A stretch of DNA of 43,403 nucleotides, taken from the NCBI GenBank assembly GCA_015654475.1, contig JAATGV010000040.1:1-43403 (forward strand), given 5' to 3'. This DNA comes from Actinomycetales bacterium (GTDB taxonomy: Bacteria; Actinomycetota; Actinomycetes; Actinomycetales; Microbacteriaceae). The position numbers and the translations under genes are program-made. Position 1 is the stretch's first letter, and every line of letters starts with the position of its first letter. The notes below the pieces were generated by a model. The model did no database searches. It saw only the letters and a list, made by a program, of their open reading frames with translations, and had not been told where the DNA came from. Positions 16,207 to 24,220 of the stretch are shown piece after piece.

Positions 16207-16588
16207 TTAATTAGTTGATCAGCACACGCAACGCCATTGGGGCGCGAACTCGGTCACGGGTTCGCGCCCCAACGCGTGTGGCGCGGCCCCGACCTGACGC
16301 GGGTTACCGCGACCCTTCCACCGCACGAGACCGCTGAGCCCGACGCAAGATCGCCCGATTCGCAGGTGTTCCGAATGCAGGATTACGGAGTTTGCCAGCC
16401 GTAGCTCGCTGCTAATTTGGAAATTTCCACACAAAATCCCGGTTTCTTCTGGTGCGGATGGTTATCAAATCGACTACCGAGAATCTGCGCGGAAATTATC
16501 GTATATATTCGGCTGTGGACTGGATGTTCGCCATCGGTGCGTTCACCATAAATTGCTCTACGAGAGGCCCACGATGAAGGGAGCCACA
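16207..16588. other. Intergenic region
   Basis: Holds a long hairpin just after the preceding stop, then about 300 AT-richer bases leading to the secreted-protein start at 16589. No convincing gene is seen in it. Confidence 0.55.
16223..16280 (+). terminator. Probable terminator hairpin
   Basis: Perfect 13-bp stem (16237-16249 with 16260-16272), extended by outer CACACGC/GCGTGTG arms at 16223-16229 and 16274-16280. There is no T tract, so either Rho-assisted or bidirectional. Confidence 0.5.
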
Positions 16589-17779
16589 ATGCCACAAGGA
16601 TCACATTCCGGCACGTCAGCACTCCGAGAGGAGAGCACGCAAAGGCGACTACCCCATCGTTCCCGCCGCTCAGCTCGGCCGCTACTCATAGCGGGCATCG
16701 CAGCGATCGCATCGGTTTCGCTTGTCTCGCCCGCCTTCGCCACGACGACGATCAACGATCCTTTGAATGACGCGATCGCCTACCTCGAAAACGGACAAAC
16801 CACAGCAACCGACTATGGCGATATCTCCAGCATCACTGTCGACTATATCAAGCCGACACTCACCACCACCGTGAACTTCCAGTACCTGGAAGAGGATGTG
16901 GATATCAATACGCTCATCGTCCAGCTGGATACGAACGGCGATAACGAGACCGATTATGTGATCGGCACTATCGACGGCGAGTCGCTGGCCGAAAACAGCT
17001 CGTCACTGGCTACGACTCCCGTCTCCACAAAAATCGTTTATGGTGCTCCGGGCTCGTATACCTACAAGCTGCCAACGGCATTCTTGGGCAACCCGGCGAG
17101 TTTGCGAGTGAGCGTGGCCGCTGCCTGGATAGAGGGCGAGGACGTAGCCAACGTCGACACTGCGCCGAATTTTGACTTTGATAGCGGGGACTTTGCTTGG
17201 TCGGCCGCAATCGCACCCTCGCTGCAGCAGACGGTGATCCCCGTGGTCAAGCTGTCGGCATCGAGCCAGACCTACGGAAAGACGTCCGTCACCGCACGCG
17301 TGACTGTACCTGCTGCAGCAGCCGGTACAGTCCGGTTTAGCGAGGGATCCAAGACAATCGGCACCGCCAAGGTGACGAAGGGCGTCGCGTCCTTGGCCCT
17401 TCCGAAATCGCTGAATGCGGGCAAGCACACCATCGTCGCTACGTTTGTGCCACAAAACACTGCCGCATACTCTGGCAAGTCGGCCACGTTCAAGCTCACG
17501 GTGAAGGCGGCGACCACGAAGCTGACCGCAAAGGTCAAGTCGAAGAAGCTCGCCATTGCCGTCACGTCGGGCACGGCAACGAAGGCATCGGGTAAGGCGA
17601 CCATCAAAGAGGGCAAGAAGAAGGTTGCCACCGTAAAAGTCAAGAACGGCAAGGCGACGTTCACTTTGACCAAGAAGCTCAAGAGCGGTAAGCATAAGCT
17701 CACCGTCTCATTCACTCCTTCCTCAAAGAACTTTAAGGCGCCTAAAGCAGTGAAGGTGACCGTCAAGAACGGCAAGTAG
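16589..17779 (+). CDS. Secreted Ig-like repeat protein
   Basis: Exported protein of 396 aa. Basic N-terminus, hydrophobic core LLIAGIAAIASVSLVS and a cleavage site near AFA|TTT (about residue 49) make a signal peptide. A mature domain of about 150 residues with no family I can name follows. Two Ig-like repeats then run from about 225 to 390, each ending ...GKH(T/K)(I/L)...(V/S)F(V/T)P. The second repeat is strongly lysine-rich, giving a basic C-terminus. There is no LPxTG motif or membrane anchor, so it may be secreted or bound to acidic wall polymers. ATG at 16589 has AAGGGA 6 nt upstream; an earlier in-frame ATG lacks this. Confidence 0.75.
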   Translation: MPQGSHSGTSALREESTQRRLPHRSRRSARPLLIAGIAAIASVSLVSPAFATTTINDPLNDAIAYLENGQTTATDYGDISSITVDYIKPTLTTTVNFQYLEEDVDINTLIVQLDTNGDNETDYVIGTIDGESLAENSSSLATTPVSTKIVYGAPGSYTYKLPTAFLGNPASLRVSVAAAWIEGEDVANVDTAPNFDFDSGDFAWSAAIAPSLQQTVIPVVKLSASSQTYGKTSVTARVTVPAAAAGTVRFSEGSKTIGTAKVTKGVASLALPKSLNAGKHTIVATFVPQNTAAYSGKSATFKLTVKAATTKLTAKVKSKKLAIAVTSGTATKASGKATIKEGKKKVATVKVKNGKATFTLTKKLKSGKHKLTVSFTPSSKNFKAPKAVKVTVKNGK

Positions 17780-17816
17780 CGCACTACCTGCAAAGCGGCA
17801 TCGCCGCATGTACGTG

Positions 17817-17865
17817 CGATGCGCCCGGCTCGAAGCAAGTTCTTCGGCCGGGCGCATTCTCGTTT
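17817..17865 (+). terminator. Terminator after the Ig-like protein gene
   Basis: Stem of at least 11 bp (17819-17829 with 17847-17857, ATGCGCCCGGC/GCCGGGCGCAT) followed by TCTCGTTTTC. It lies between convergent genes. Confidence 0.8.
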
Positions 17866-17879
17866 TCTTGCAGGCGCGG

Positions 17880-18743
17880 TTACGCCATTTCGCCGGCCCG
17901 TGCGACGAATGCGGCGACGACATCCGCAACGTCATGCCAGCCCGCATCCACGACAAGCGAATGCCCACGGCCCTCGAATTGGTAAAACTCGGTGATTCCA
18001 GGGTTCTTCGACTGGAGATTAAAAGTTGCCTTTGAAATTGCAGGCGGCACGGTGTGGTCACTTCCACCGGAGACGACGAGAAGCGGGCCACGGTCGGGGC
18101 GTACGAAGTCGGTGCGCAGTCGGCTGCGCGGGTTGATGTTTGCCGACACGGCCTGGAAGAGGGGGATGCCCGAGCCAGGTACCGAGAATTCGGAGTACAG
18201 CGCGTCCGATTCGGCTGCCGAGACGGCGTTGCCGAATCCGTATCTGAACTGCTTGCTGGTCAACATGACCTGGCGGCGATAGTTGCGCGGGTTTGCGACG
18301 ACCGTCGATGCCACCTTGAGTGCCGAGAACGGCACCGGCAGGACGCCTTTGACTGGCGCTGGATCGATGGCGACGGTCACGGCAGCGAGACCCATCCCGG
18401 CAATCTTTTGTACGATGAGGCCACCGAACGAGTGGCCGATCACGATGGGTTTGAGGGTGAGGGCGCGAATGACCTCGACAACGTGATCGGTGATTCCCTG
18501 CACCGATTTTCCGGCAAACACTTCCGGGTGCTTGCGCGCCTCTGCAACGGTCGCCGGGTCATCCGGCCAGTCGACGGCAACCGTTGCGTAGCCGCGGGAC
18601 TCGAAGTCGGGGCGCCAAGCGTCCCAGCTGCCCGCGAGCAGCCAGAGGCCGTGCACAAAGACGACCGGTTGTCTATTTGATGCGTTTGCCGCGTTGATCT
18701 CTGTAAGTTCCCGGGCACTCAGCCCGGACTGGATTGCAACCAT
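17880..18743 (-). CDS. Alpha/beta hydrolase
   Basis: Alpha/beta-hydrolase-fold enzyme, 287 aa. Oxyanion motif VFVHGLW (28-34), nucleophile elbow GHSFGG with Ser105, acid Asp229 (SGGSDHTVP) and His261 (GRGHSLVV) form a complete triad. No signal peptide. The substrate is unknown; esterase- or lactonase-type activity is likely. It is divergently arranged with a TetR regulator and has a consensus promoter (18797-18825) overlapped by a TetR-type operator, so it is probably repressed until an inducer, perhaps its own substrate, binds the regulator. Confidence 0.82.
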   Translation of the reverse strand: MVAIQSGLSARELTEINAANASNRQPVVFVHGLWLLAGSWDAWRPDFESRGYATVAVDWPDDPATVAEARKHPEVFAGKSVQGITDHVVEVIRALTLKPIVIGHSFGGLIVQKIAGMGLAAVTVAIDPAPVKGVLPVPFSALKVASTVVANPRNYRRQVMLTSKQFRYGFGNAVSAAESDALYSEFSVPGSGIPLFQAVSANINPRSRLRTDFVRPDRGPLLVVSGGSDHTVPPAISKATFNLQSKNPGITEFYQFEGRGHSLVVDAGWHDVADVVAAFVARAGEMA

Positions 18744-18796
18744 TTCAACACCTTTTCTCTTACCCGGTTCGGGGACGTTTCATAGCAGATGACTCC

Positions 18797-18825
18797 AAGA
18801 TAGACAGATCGTTCTATCTTGTCAA
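18797..18825 (-). promoter_or_regulatory. Consensus sigma-70 type promoter of the hydrolase gene
   Basis: On the minus strand TTGACA (18825-18820), a 17-nt spacer, then TATCTT (18802-18797). The spacer contains the first TetR-type operator copy, so a bound repressor would block RNA polymerase. Confidence 0.8.
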
Positions 18826-18848
18826 GATTTTGCTAGACAGATCGTTCT
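18801..18848. promoter_or_regulatory. Pair of TetR-type operators
   Basis: The 15-mer TAGACAGATCGTTCT occurs twice (18801-18815 and 18834-18848), 33 bp apart, i.e. on the same DNA face. The first copy is embedded in a wider palindrome AGATAGA-N8-TCTATCT. The pair lies in the divergent region between the hydrolase gene and the TetR gene. Confidence 0.8.
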
Positions 18849-18925
18849 GTTATCCTGTCGGTCTTGGATGCGATCGGCTGGATTCCGACGGATACGCGAC
18901 AGAATCCAGAAGGCAAGGGAAGCGT

Positions 18926-19573
18926 GTGAAGGACATGGATACGGCAGTGGCAGCAGGCAACGACGGAAGCGACTTCCCCCAGGCCGACTCGAGTGCAATG
19001 GCAGGCGCAGCAGCCTGGCCCAAGCACTCGGAAGCGCGTGAACGGCTGCTCCAAACCGCCTCCGACCTGTTCTATCGCGAAGGCATCCACTCGGTCGGCA
19101 TCGATCGTATCATCGCAGAGGCACGCGTCACCCGGGCCACCCTGTACCGTCACTTCCCCGGCAAAGAGCAGCTCGTCGCCGCCTATCTGCTCGGAGAGGA
19201 CACGGCGCTACGCGATTCGATCGCGGCGGCAGTCGCGTCCATCCCTCCAGACAAAATACTCGACGCAATATTGGAGGGCATCGCCGACGATATCGGCCGC
19301 CACCACACGCGTGGCTGCCCATTCATCAACGCCGCCGCCGAATTTCCCGACCCCACGAGCGAGGTACGCCGAATCGTCGACGAACACCGCCGCTGGTTTC
19401 GTTCATCGCTCGAACAAGCTCTCGAGTCGGCGGGCCACTCCAGCCCGAAGGCCGGCGCTGCATCGCTGGTATTGCTACGCGACGCAGCGCTTGTCGGTGG
19501 CTACCTGGATGGCGTAGAAGCCACACGCGCGGCCTTCATTCGCACCGCCAAGACCGTTCTCGCCGCTGACTGA
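18926..19573 (+). CDS. TetR-family transcriptional regulator
   Basis: Regulator of 215 aa. The N-terminal TetR HTH is at about residues 35-85 (ARERLLQTASDLFYREGIHSVGIDRIIAEARVTRATLYRHFPGKEQLVAAYL), followed by an all-helical ligand domain with the motif GCPFINAAAEF...HRRWF seen in a TetR subgroup. GTG at 18926 is chosen because CAAGGGAA lies just upstream; ATG at 18935 is an alternative, and the frame further upstream runs through the promoter and operators. Expected to bind the duplicated operator at 18801-18848 and control both itself and the divergent hydrolase. Confidence 0.85.
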   Translation: MKDMDTAVAAGNDGSDFPQADSSAMAGAAAWPKHSEARERLLQTASDLFYREGIHSVGIDRIIAEARVTRATLYRHFPGKEQLVAAYLLGEDTALRDSIAAAVASIPPDKILDAILEGIADDIGRHHTRGCPFINAAAEFPDPTSEVRRIVDEHRRWFRSSLEQALESAGHSSPKAGAASLVLLRDAALVGGYLDGVEATRAAFIRTAKTVLAAD

Positions 19574-19635
19574 AAGCGACAAGAATCTCGTGGCCGACCC
19601 GTGCTCCGTCGCCGCCAATATCCAGCAAACCTAGA

Positions 19636-19659
19636 TTTTAACGGAAAATTCCGCTAAAA
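19636..19659. repeat. AT-rich inverted repeat
   Basis: Near-perfect palindrome TTTTAACGGAA-AA-TTCCGCTAAAA (10 of 11 pairs) between the TetR gene and the surface-protein gene. It could be a weak terminator for the former or an operator for the latter. Confidence 0.5.
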
Positions 19660-19720
19660 TTCATATTCACTCACATATTGTGATACTGCCTCGAGAAACG
19701 AGGCTGTTTGGAGGCTTCCC

Positions 19721-20827
19721 TTGAGAAGCCAACTCGAAATCCATGCGCACAGTTCAGCAAAAAACTATTTATTTCGTAAAAATATTCGCTGGGCCGGCGC
19801 CATTGCAGTAGCAGCAGTTCTCCTTGTGGCTTCGTCGCCCACCGCGTATGCGATCGGCACCAAAGTCGACCTCGGTAGCGCAAGCAGCTACTCCGTTCTC
19901 GGTAGCGCATCAGTCACCAATACCGGAAAGACCGTTCTGAGCAACGACCTTGGGGTGAGCCCCGGAACCGCGGTCTCGGGCTTTCCGCCGGGCATTACCC
20001 TCGGCCAAAAGCATATAACCGACACTGAGGCTAGCCTCGCACGGTCCGACCTGACCACCGCCTTCATTTCAGCAAGCAACCAAGCAACCGACGAAACGAT
20101 CGGCGCAGAGCTCGGCGGGCTGGAATTCCTACCCGGCGTGTACGCCTCCCCCGCAGCGGTTGAACTCACGGGAAAGGTAACCCTGAATGCTCAGGGAAAT
20201 CCGGACGCAGTTTTTATTTTTAAAATAGGATCGGCATTAGTCACACATTCCAGCAGTTCGGTCGAATTAATAAATGGCGCCGAAGCTTGCAACGTTTTTT
20301 GGGTGGTAAATAGCTCCGCCACACTCGATACCGACACCACATTTGCCGGGACAATTATGGCTCTGCAGTCGATCTCGGCGAAAACGAGGGCAACCGTGCA
20401 GGGCCGTGCACTGGCTCGCAACGGATCAGTCACCCTCGATACGAATGTCTTCACACCTGGCGTCTGCACGGCAGAAGTGCCTTCGTCATCTGCTCCCGCA
20501 TCCTCGACTCCCGCATCCTCGACTCCGGCATCGGCGTCGGTATCGTCGTCGGTATCGTCGACAGCTCCTGTCATCGAACTATCATCCACAGCCGCAGCAA
20601 GCGGTGGGCCAGGATCCCCTGTTTCGGCAAGTTCGACTGGCGTCGCCTCCGCCGTGGCCGCACGCTCGTCAATTCAGGCCCAGTCGAGCGTCGCACTCGG
20701 TACTCCACCGTTGAGCAATACTTCCGCACAGATCATGGCACTACCAATTGCGGGTGCCGTAGCAGTAGCAGCCGCCGGTCTCGGGCTCATCAGCGCCAGC
20801 AAGAAGCGCCGAACAACTCCTCGCTAG
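19721..20827 (+). CDS. DUF3494 ice-binding-type surface protein
   Basis: Exported protein of 368 aa. TTG start at 19721 with GGAGG 6 nt upstream. Signal peptide core AGAIAVAAVLLVASS ends near AYA|IGT (about residue 45). The body (about 46-250) has the DUF3494 ice-binding pattern: VDLGSASSYSVLGSASVTNTG, GDLGVSPG-like LSNDLGVSPG, PGVYASPAAVELTG, LNAQGNPDAVFIF, CNVFWVVNSSATL and FAGTIMALQSISA. A Ser/Ala/Pro-rich stalk (about 250-330) leads to a final hydrophobic segment and a KKRR tail, so it is probably displayed on the membrane or wall; no LPxTG sortase motif is visible. Family members bind ice or act as adhesins. Confidence 0.82.
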   Translation: MRSQLEIHAHSSAKNYLFRKNIRWAGAIAVAAVLLVASSPTAYAIGTKVDLGSASSYSVLGSASVTNTGKTVLSNDLGVSPGTAVSGFPPGITLGQKHITDTEASLARSDLTTAFISASNQATDETIGAELGGLEFLPGVYASPAAVELTGKVTLNAQGNPDAVFIFKIGSALVTHSSSSVELINGAEACNVFWVVNSSATLDTDTTFAGTIMALQSISAKTRATVQGRALARNGSVTLDTNVFTPGVCTAEVPSSSAPASSTPASSTPASASVSSSVSSTAPVIELSSTAAASGGPGSPVSASSTGVASAVAARSSIQAQSSVALGTPPLSNTSAQIMALPIAGAVAVAAAGLGLISASKKRRTTPR

Positions 20828-20911
20828 TCCAGATAGTGCCGGAGAGGTGAGCTCGGCGATCCCTTGCCGCCGCAATCGGTCGAGCAGTTCAGCAAATTCG
20901 CCCGGGACAGA

Positions 20912-20954
20912 CTTCTGGCGTGCGCTGCCGGAAACGAGCAACGCACGCCAGAAG
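20912..20954 (-). terminator. Hairpin downstream of sodA
   Basis: Perfect 13-bp stem (20912-20924 with 20942-20954), 17-nt loop, 6 nt past the sodA stop on the minus strand and between convergent genes. No T tract. Confidence 0.55.
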
Positions 20955-20959
20955 CGAGG

Positions 20960-21589
20960 CTACGCAGAAGCGACGATCAGGCCATTGGTCTTGGTCGTTG
21001 CCGCGGTGAAACGTTCAGCGACGTTCGCCCAGTCCACAATCGTCCAGAACGCCTTGACATAGTCCGCGCGCACATTCTTGTAGTCGAGATAGTAAGCGTG
21101 CTCCCAGACATCGAGGAGAAGCACGGGAATCGTGCCAGCCGCAAAGTTGGACTGCTGGTCGAAGAACTGCTGCACGATCAGCTGGCTTCCGATCGAGTCC
21201 CACACAAGAGCCGCCCATCCGGAGCCCTGCACCCCGAGTGCGGCTGCAGTAAAGTGGGCACGGAACTTGTCCAATGATCCGAAGTCGTTGTCAATTGCGG
21301 CGGCGAGGTCTCCCGTGGGAGCGTCACCGCCGTTGGGAGAAAGATTGGTCCAGAAGATCGAGTGGTTCGTGTGCCCACCGAGATTAAAGGCGAGATCTTT
21401 CTGCAATTTGTTGACGTTGCCGAGGTTGCCGGAGTCGCGTGCCTCCGCTAGCTGATCAAGAGCGGTGTTCGCACCGGTGACATACGTCTGGTGATGTTTG
21501 GAATGATGGAGCTCCATGATCGTGCCGCTGATCGCCGGCTCCAACGCCGAATAGTCGTAGCCAAGCTCAGGGAGTGTATAGATTGCCAA
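20960..21589 (-). CDS. sodA: Superoxide dismutase [Fe/Mn]
   Basis: Fe/Mn-SOD of 209 aa converting superoxide to peroxide and oxygen. All four metal ligands are present: His28, His76 ([10 protein letters not shown]), Asp160 and His164 ([12 protein letters not shown]). No signal peptide, so cytosolic. The metal (Mn, Fe or either) cannot be fixed by eye. RBS AAAGGAAA precedes the ATG. It is the last gene of a four-gene minus-strand group with the HxlR regulator, monooxygenase and FMN reductase, 15 nt behind the reductase; the neighbours imply induction under redox or electrophile stress. Confidence 0.94.
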   Translation of the reverse strand: MAIYTLPELGYDYSALEPAISGTIMELHHSKHHQTYVTGANTALDQLAEARDSGNLGNVNKLQKDLAFNLGGHTNHSIFWTNLSPNGGDAPTGDLAAAIDNDFGSLDKFRAHFTAAALGVQGSGWAALVWDSIGSQLIVQQFFDQQSNFAAGTIPVLLLDVWEHAYYLDYKNVRADYVKAFWTIVDWANVAERFTAATTKTNGLIVASA

Positions 21590-21604
21590 TTTCGTGGTTT
21601 CCTT

Positions 21605-22180
21605 TCAGTGTTGTCTTGTGAGGGGCATCGCGTCTGTGGCCAATTGTCGGTCAAGAGCGGATGCAATGTCTGCGACCGCAATTTCGATGCGGGCGTAGGT
21701 TTCGGGGTTGAGTAGGATGGTGCGGTCGAAGTCTCCGGAACTCGCATAAATGCCGACCGGAGCCGTCGCAGCCTGAAAGAACCCGAAGAGCGGACGCAAC
21801 TCGTGTTCGAGCACGAGCGCATGACGATCACTGCCACCGGTCGCCACTAGGATCACCGGGCGGTTCGCGAGAGCGTACTGGTTCACAAAGTCAAAGAAAT
21901 GTTTGAACAGGCCGGTATACGAACCGCGGAACACCGGAGTGCCCACAATGAGCAGGTCAGCATTCTCTACCGCCTCCAACTGTTCGAGAACCTCTGCAGA
22001 GAGCGCCTCCCGGGTGAGTGCGCCCGTGAAACCGGGGCCGAGAGTGGAGACTTCGATGCGGCGCACGTCCGCGGTTCTCCCAATCGATACTTGATCGATC
22101 ACCACATCGATGAGCGCCCCCGTCTTGCTTGGGGTGCTGTAACTGCCGTTGACGGACACAACCCGAAGTGCTCTTGTCAT
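21605..22180 (-). CDS. NAD(P)H-dependent FMN reductase
   Basis: Flavodoxin-fold FMN reductase of the MsuE/SsuE-like type, 191 aa. The phosphate-binding loop is VNGSYSTPSKT (about residues 10-20); IVGTPVFRGSYTGLFKHFFDFV (78-99) is the conserved flavin/tetramer motif. It supplies reduced FMN to the luciferase-like monooxygenase whose stop codon it overlaps by 4 nt (ATGA), so the two form a two-component system. Upstream partner and downstream sodA suggest the operon also copes with superoxide leaked by free reduced flavin (inference). Confidence 0.88.
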   Translation of the reverse strand: MTRALRVVSVNGSYSTPSKTGALIDVVIDQVSIGRTADVRRIEVSTLGPGFTGALTREALSAEVLEQLEAVENADLLIVGTPVFRGSYTGLFKHFFDFVNQYALANRPVILVATGGSDRHALVLEHELRPLFGFFQAATAPVGIYASSGDFDRTILLNPETYARIEIAVADIASALDRQLATDAMPLTRQH

Positions 22181-23241
22181 ACCGCTTCGGCCTTTCTCGA
22201 CGCCAACTCATTACGCACTGCCGGAAGCACCTCAGTTCCTAGGAGCTCGATCGCCTCCAGAGTTTCTTTCTGCGGAGTATTGCCGAAGCCGAGCTGCATG
22301 ATGTATCTCTCGTGCCCGTACGCCTCATGCTGAAGAAGGATCTTGTCGATGATTTGTTGCGGGCTGCCGACGAATAGCGCCCCGGCCTCGGACGCAGACG
22401 CTTCATATGCCCGTCTCGGCATTCGATACCCCTCACCGCGCTGGTGGAAGTTCTCCGTCATCCCTGCTGCGAAATATGGGTATGAGATATCGATGGCTGC
22501 TTGCGACGTGCGGGCAACGAATCCTGGCCCATTGACGCTCACCGCAAGCGCTTCTTGCGTGAACCCGTGTTCCTCCCCCGCCTTCCGATACGCTTCGACG
22601 AATGGCTTGAACCCATCCACTCTTCCGCCAAGAATGCCGAGGGCCATGGGAAGCCCACGCGACGCTGTGCGAATGACTGAGGCAGGGGTTCCGCCGACGC
22701 CGACCCACAGCGGAATTGAGCGGCCCTCATACGGGCGCGGTGAGATATTGGCGTCGTCGAGCGCAGGCCGAAATCGGCCGTTCCAAGTCACTGGATCGTT
22801 CGCCCGAATCTGTGTGAGCAAGTCCAGCTTCTCGTCAAACAGCTCGCCGTAATCCTCAAGGTTGTACCCGAAAAGCGGGAACGACTCGATATAGGAACCG
22901 CGCCCGACGATCATTTCCGCGCGACCATTCGAAATGTTATCCAAAGTCGAAAACTGTTCGAAGACTCGCACCGGGTCGTCCGAGCTCAGCACGGTCACCG
23001 CGCTCGAAAGCCGAATCTGGCTTGTCTGCGTTGCGATAGCGGAAAGCACGACAGCCGGAGCCGGAATGGCGAAGTCTGGGCGATGATGCTCCCCGACCGC
23101 GAAAACGCTCAACCCAGCCTGGTCAGCGACGACCGCTTGTTCAATCAGTTGGTGCAGCCGTTGCGACGGGGGTGCGATCGCTCCACTGACAGGGTCGGGC
23201 GTCAATTCACCAAAGTGGTAAATGCCGATATCAAACGTCAC
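22177..23241 (-). CDS. LLM-class flavin-dependent monooxygenase
   Basis: Bacterial luciferase-like (beta/alpha)8 monooxygenase, 354 aa, similar in layout to the CE1758-type FMN-dependent family. Visible blocks: FAVGEHHRPDF near residue 50, LSSAVTVLSSDDPVRVFEQFSTLDNISNGRAEMIVGRGS (about 80-118), and PLWVGVGGTPAS near 175. It would oxygenate an unknown small molecule with FMNH2 from the coupled reductase. GTG at 23241 is chosen because AAAAGGAAA lies 6 nt upstream; further in-frame codons extend into the regulator. Substrate cannot be predicted. Confidence 0.84.
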   Translation of the reverse strand: MTFDIGIYHFGELTPDPVSGAIAPPSQRLHQLIEQAVVADQAGLSVFAVGEHHRPDFAIPAPAVVLSAIATQTSQIRLSSAVTVLSSDDPVRVFEQFSTLDNISNGRAEMIVGRGSYIESFPLFGYNLEDYGELFDEKLDLLTQIRANDPVTWNGRFRPALDDANISPRPYEGRSIPLWVGVGGTPASVIRTASRGLPMALGILGGRVDGFKPFVEAYRKAGEEHGFTQEALAVSVNGPGFVARTSQAAIDISYPYFAAGMTENFHQRGEGYRMPRRAYEASASEAGALFVGSPQQIIDKILLQHEAYGHERYIMQLGFGNTPQKETLEAIELLGTEVLPAVRNELASRKAEAV

Positions 23242-23290
23242 AGGGATTTCCTTTTCACAGCTCGGGGGATATTTACTCGTGCAGCCAGCG

Positions 23291-23677
23291 CTATAGCGCC
23301 TCGTGGGCACCCGGCGGAACCCACCTCTCGCTCCACGCGGTGAGGTCGTCGAGAATCGGCAGCAACGCTTGTCCCTTCTCAGTAAGCAGATACACGCCAC
23401 GGGTGGAGCCAGCGTCAGGAATAATCCGCTCGACCAACTCGCAACGGAGCAGCTCGCCCAATCGAGTGGTCAAGACTGCATCGCTGATACCGGGAACGGC
23501 ACACCTGAGTTCGACGAAGCGCAATGCGCCATCGCGCAGCACTTGAATCAACGCCCCGTTCCATCGTTTTCCAAGAATGTCCATGGCGGCGATGAAGGAC
23601 GGGCACAGCTCGGCGCGAGGCACGACCGCCTGCAGCAGAAGATCCGACGTTTTACTCACAAAAACAGAGTAACACAT
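23291..23677 (-). CDS. HxlR-family redox-type transcriptional regulator
   Basis: Winged-helix HxlR/YodB-type regulator of 128 aa. The core ELCPSFIAAMDILGKRWNGALIQVL begins with Cys25 at the place of the sensor cysteine of YodB/HypR-type proteins; the recognition helix (ISDAVLTTRLGELL) and wing (PDAGSTRGVYLLTEKG) follow. A second cysteine is Cys2 if ATG 23677 is the start. GTG at 23659 (VSKTSD) is an alternative that would leave the first operator copy outside the reading frame. Same strand as, and 49 nt before, the monooxygenase, so it probably autoregulates the whole redox operon via the tandem operators at its 5' end. Confidence 0.85.
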   Translation of the reverse strand: MCYSVFVSKTSDLLLQAVVPRAELCPSFIAAMDILGKRWNGALIQVLRDGALRFVELRCAVPGISDAVLTTRLGELLRCELVERIIPDAGSTRGVYLLTEKGQALLPILDDLTAWSERWVPPGAHEAL

Positions 23678-23698
23678 TTACTCACAAAAACAGAGTAA
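23652..23698. promoter_or_regulatory. Tandem operators of the HxlR regulator
   Basis: Two copies of TTACTCACAAAAACAGAGTAA (TTACTC-N9-GAGTAA inverted repeat; 23652-23672 and 23678-23698), 26 bp apart. The first overlaps the 5' end of the regulator gene. Arms and AT-rich centre resemble YodB/CatR-type boxes. Confidence 0.8.
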
Positions 23699-24220
23699 TA
23701 TCCGCGGGCGGCTGTCACGAGGGCGTAGCACCAATGACAGCAAGCCGACATGCACCGCCAGATTGCATGGTGTCCCGCAGTCGATAGCCACGGCGGAACG
23801 CTGCACGACTCCTGCGTACGCGTGACCCTGCCTCGGCGCGATAGACCAGTTCGTCGAACAGAACGGACGTAAGATCGCAATCGACAACTATCGCATCTCG
23901 TATCTCGACGGTCACCGCGCGTGAGGTGGCGAAGCCCTCGCGGACGGTGTCGATGACGCATAGCCAGACAACCCGGGGCCGCATCGACATCGTCAGTGCG
24001 AGCACGGCGCCGCTGAGCAAGAAATATGGTTTTATCTATGGTGACCGCAACGATGACGCCTCAGACACGCTTGAGCGTTATCCCAAGAAATCCTTCGGCT
24101 GATACGCCGACGTCAATTGTACGAATGGCACTAGCCTGACCCGGTGACACAATCGAAACCGCCACGCGTGGTTTCTTCGAGACGACGCCCTCCGAGAAAC
24201 CACACTTTATGGAGACACCA
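23699..24220. other. Gene-poor stretch
   Basis: About 520 nt between the HxlR gene and the HAD phosphatase. A minus-strand frame of 101 codons (23715-24020) is open but has no RBS, family motif or conserved context. The last 100 nt probably hold the promoter of the phosphatase gene. Confidence 0.45.

Noticed and set aside
23715-24020. 101-codon minus-strand frame between hxlR and the HAD gene
   Set aside because: No RBS, no recognisable family and no conserved context; kept only as part of a gene-poor stretch.
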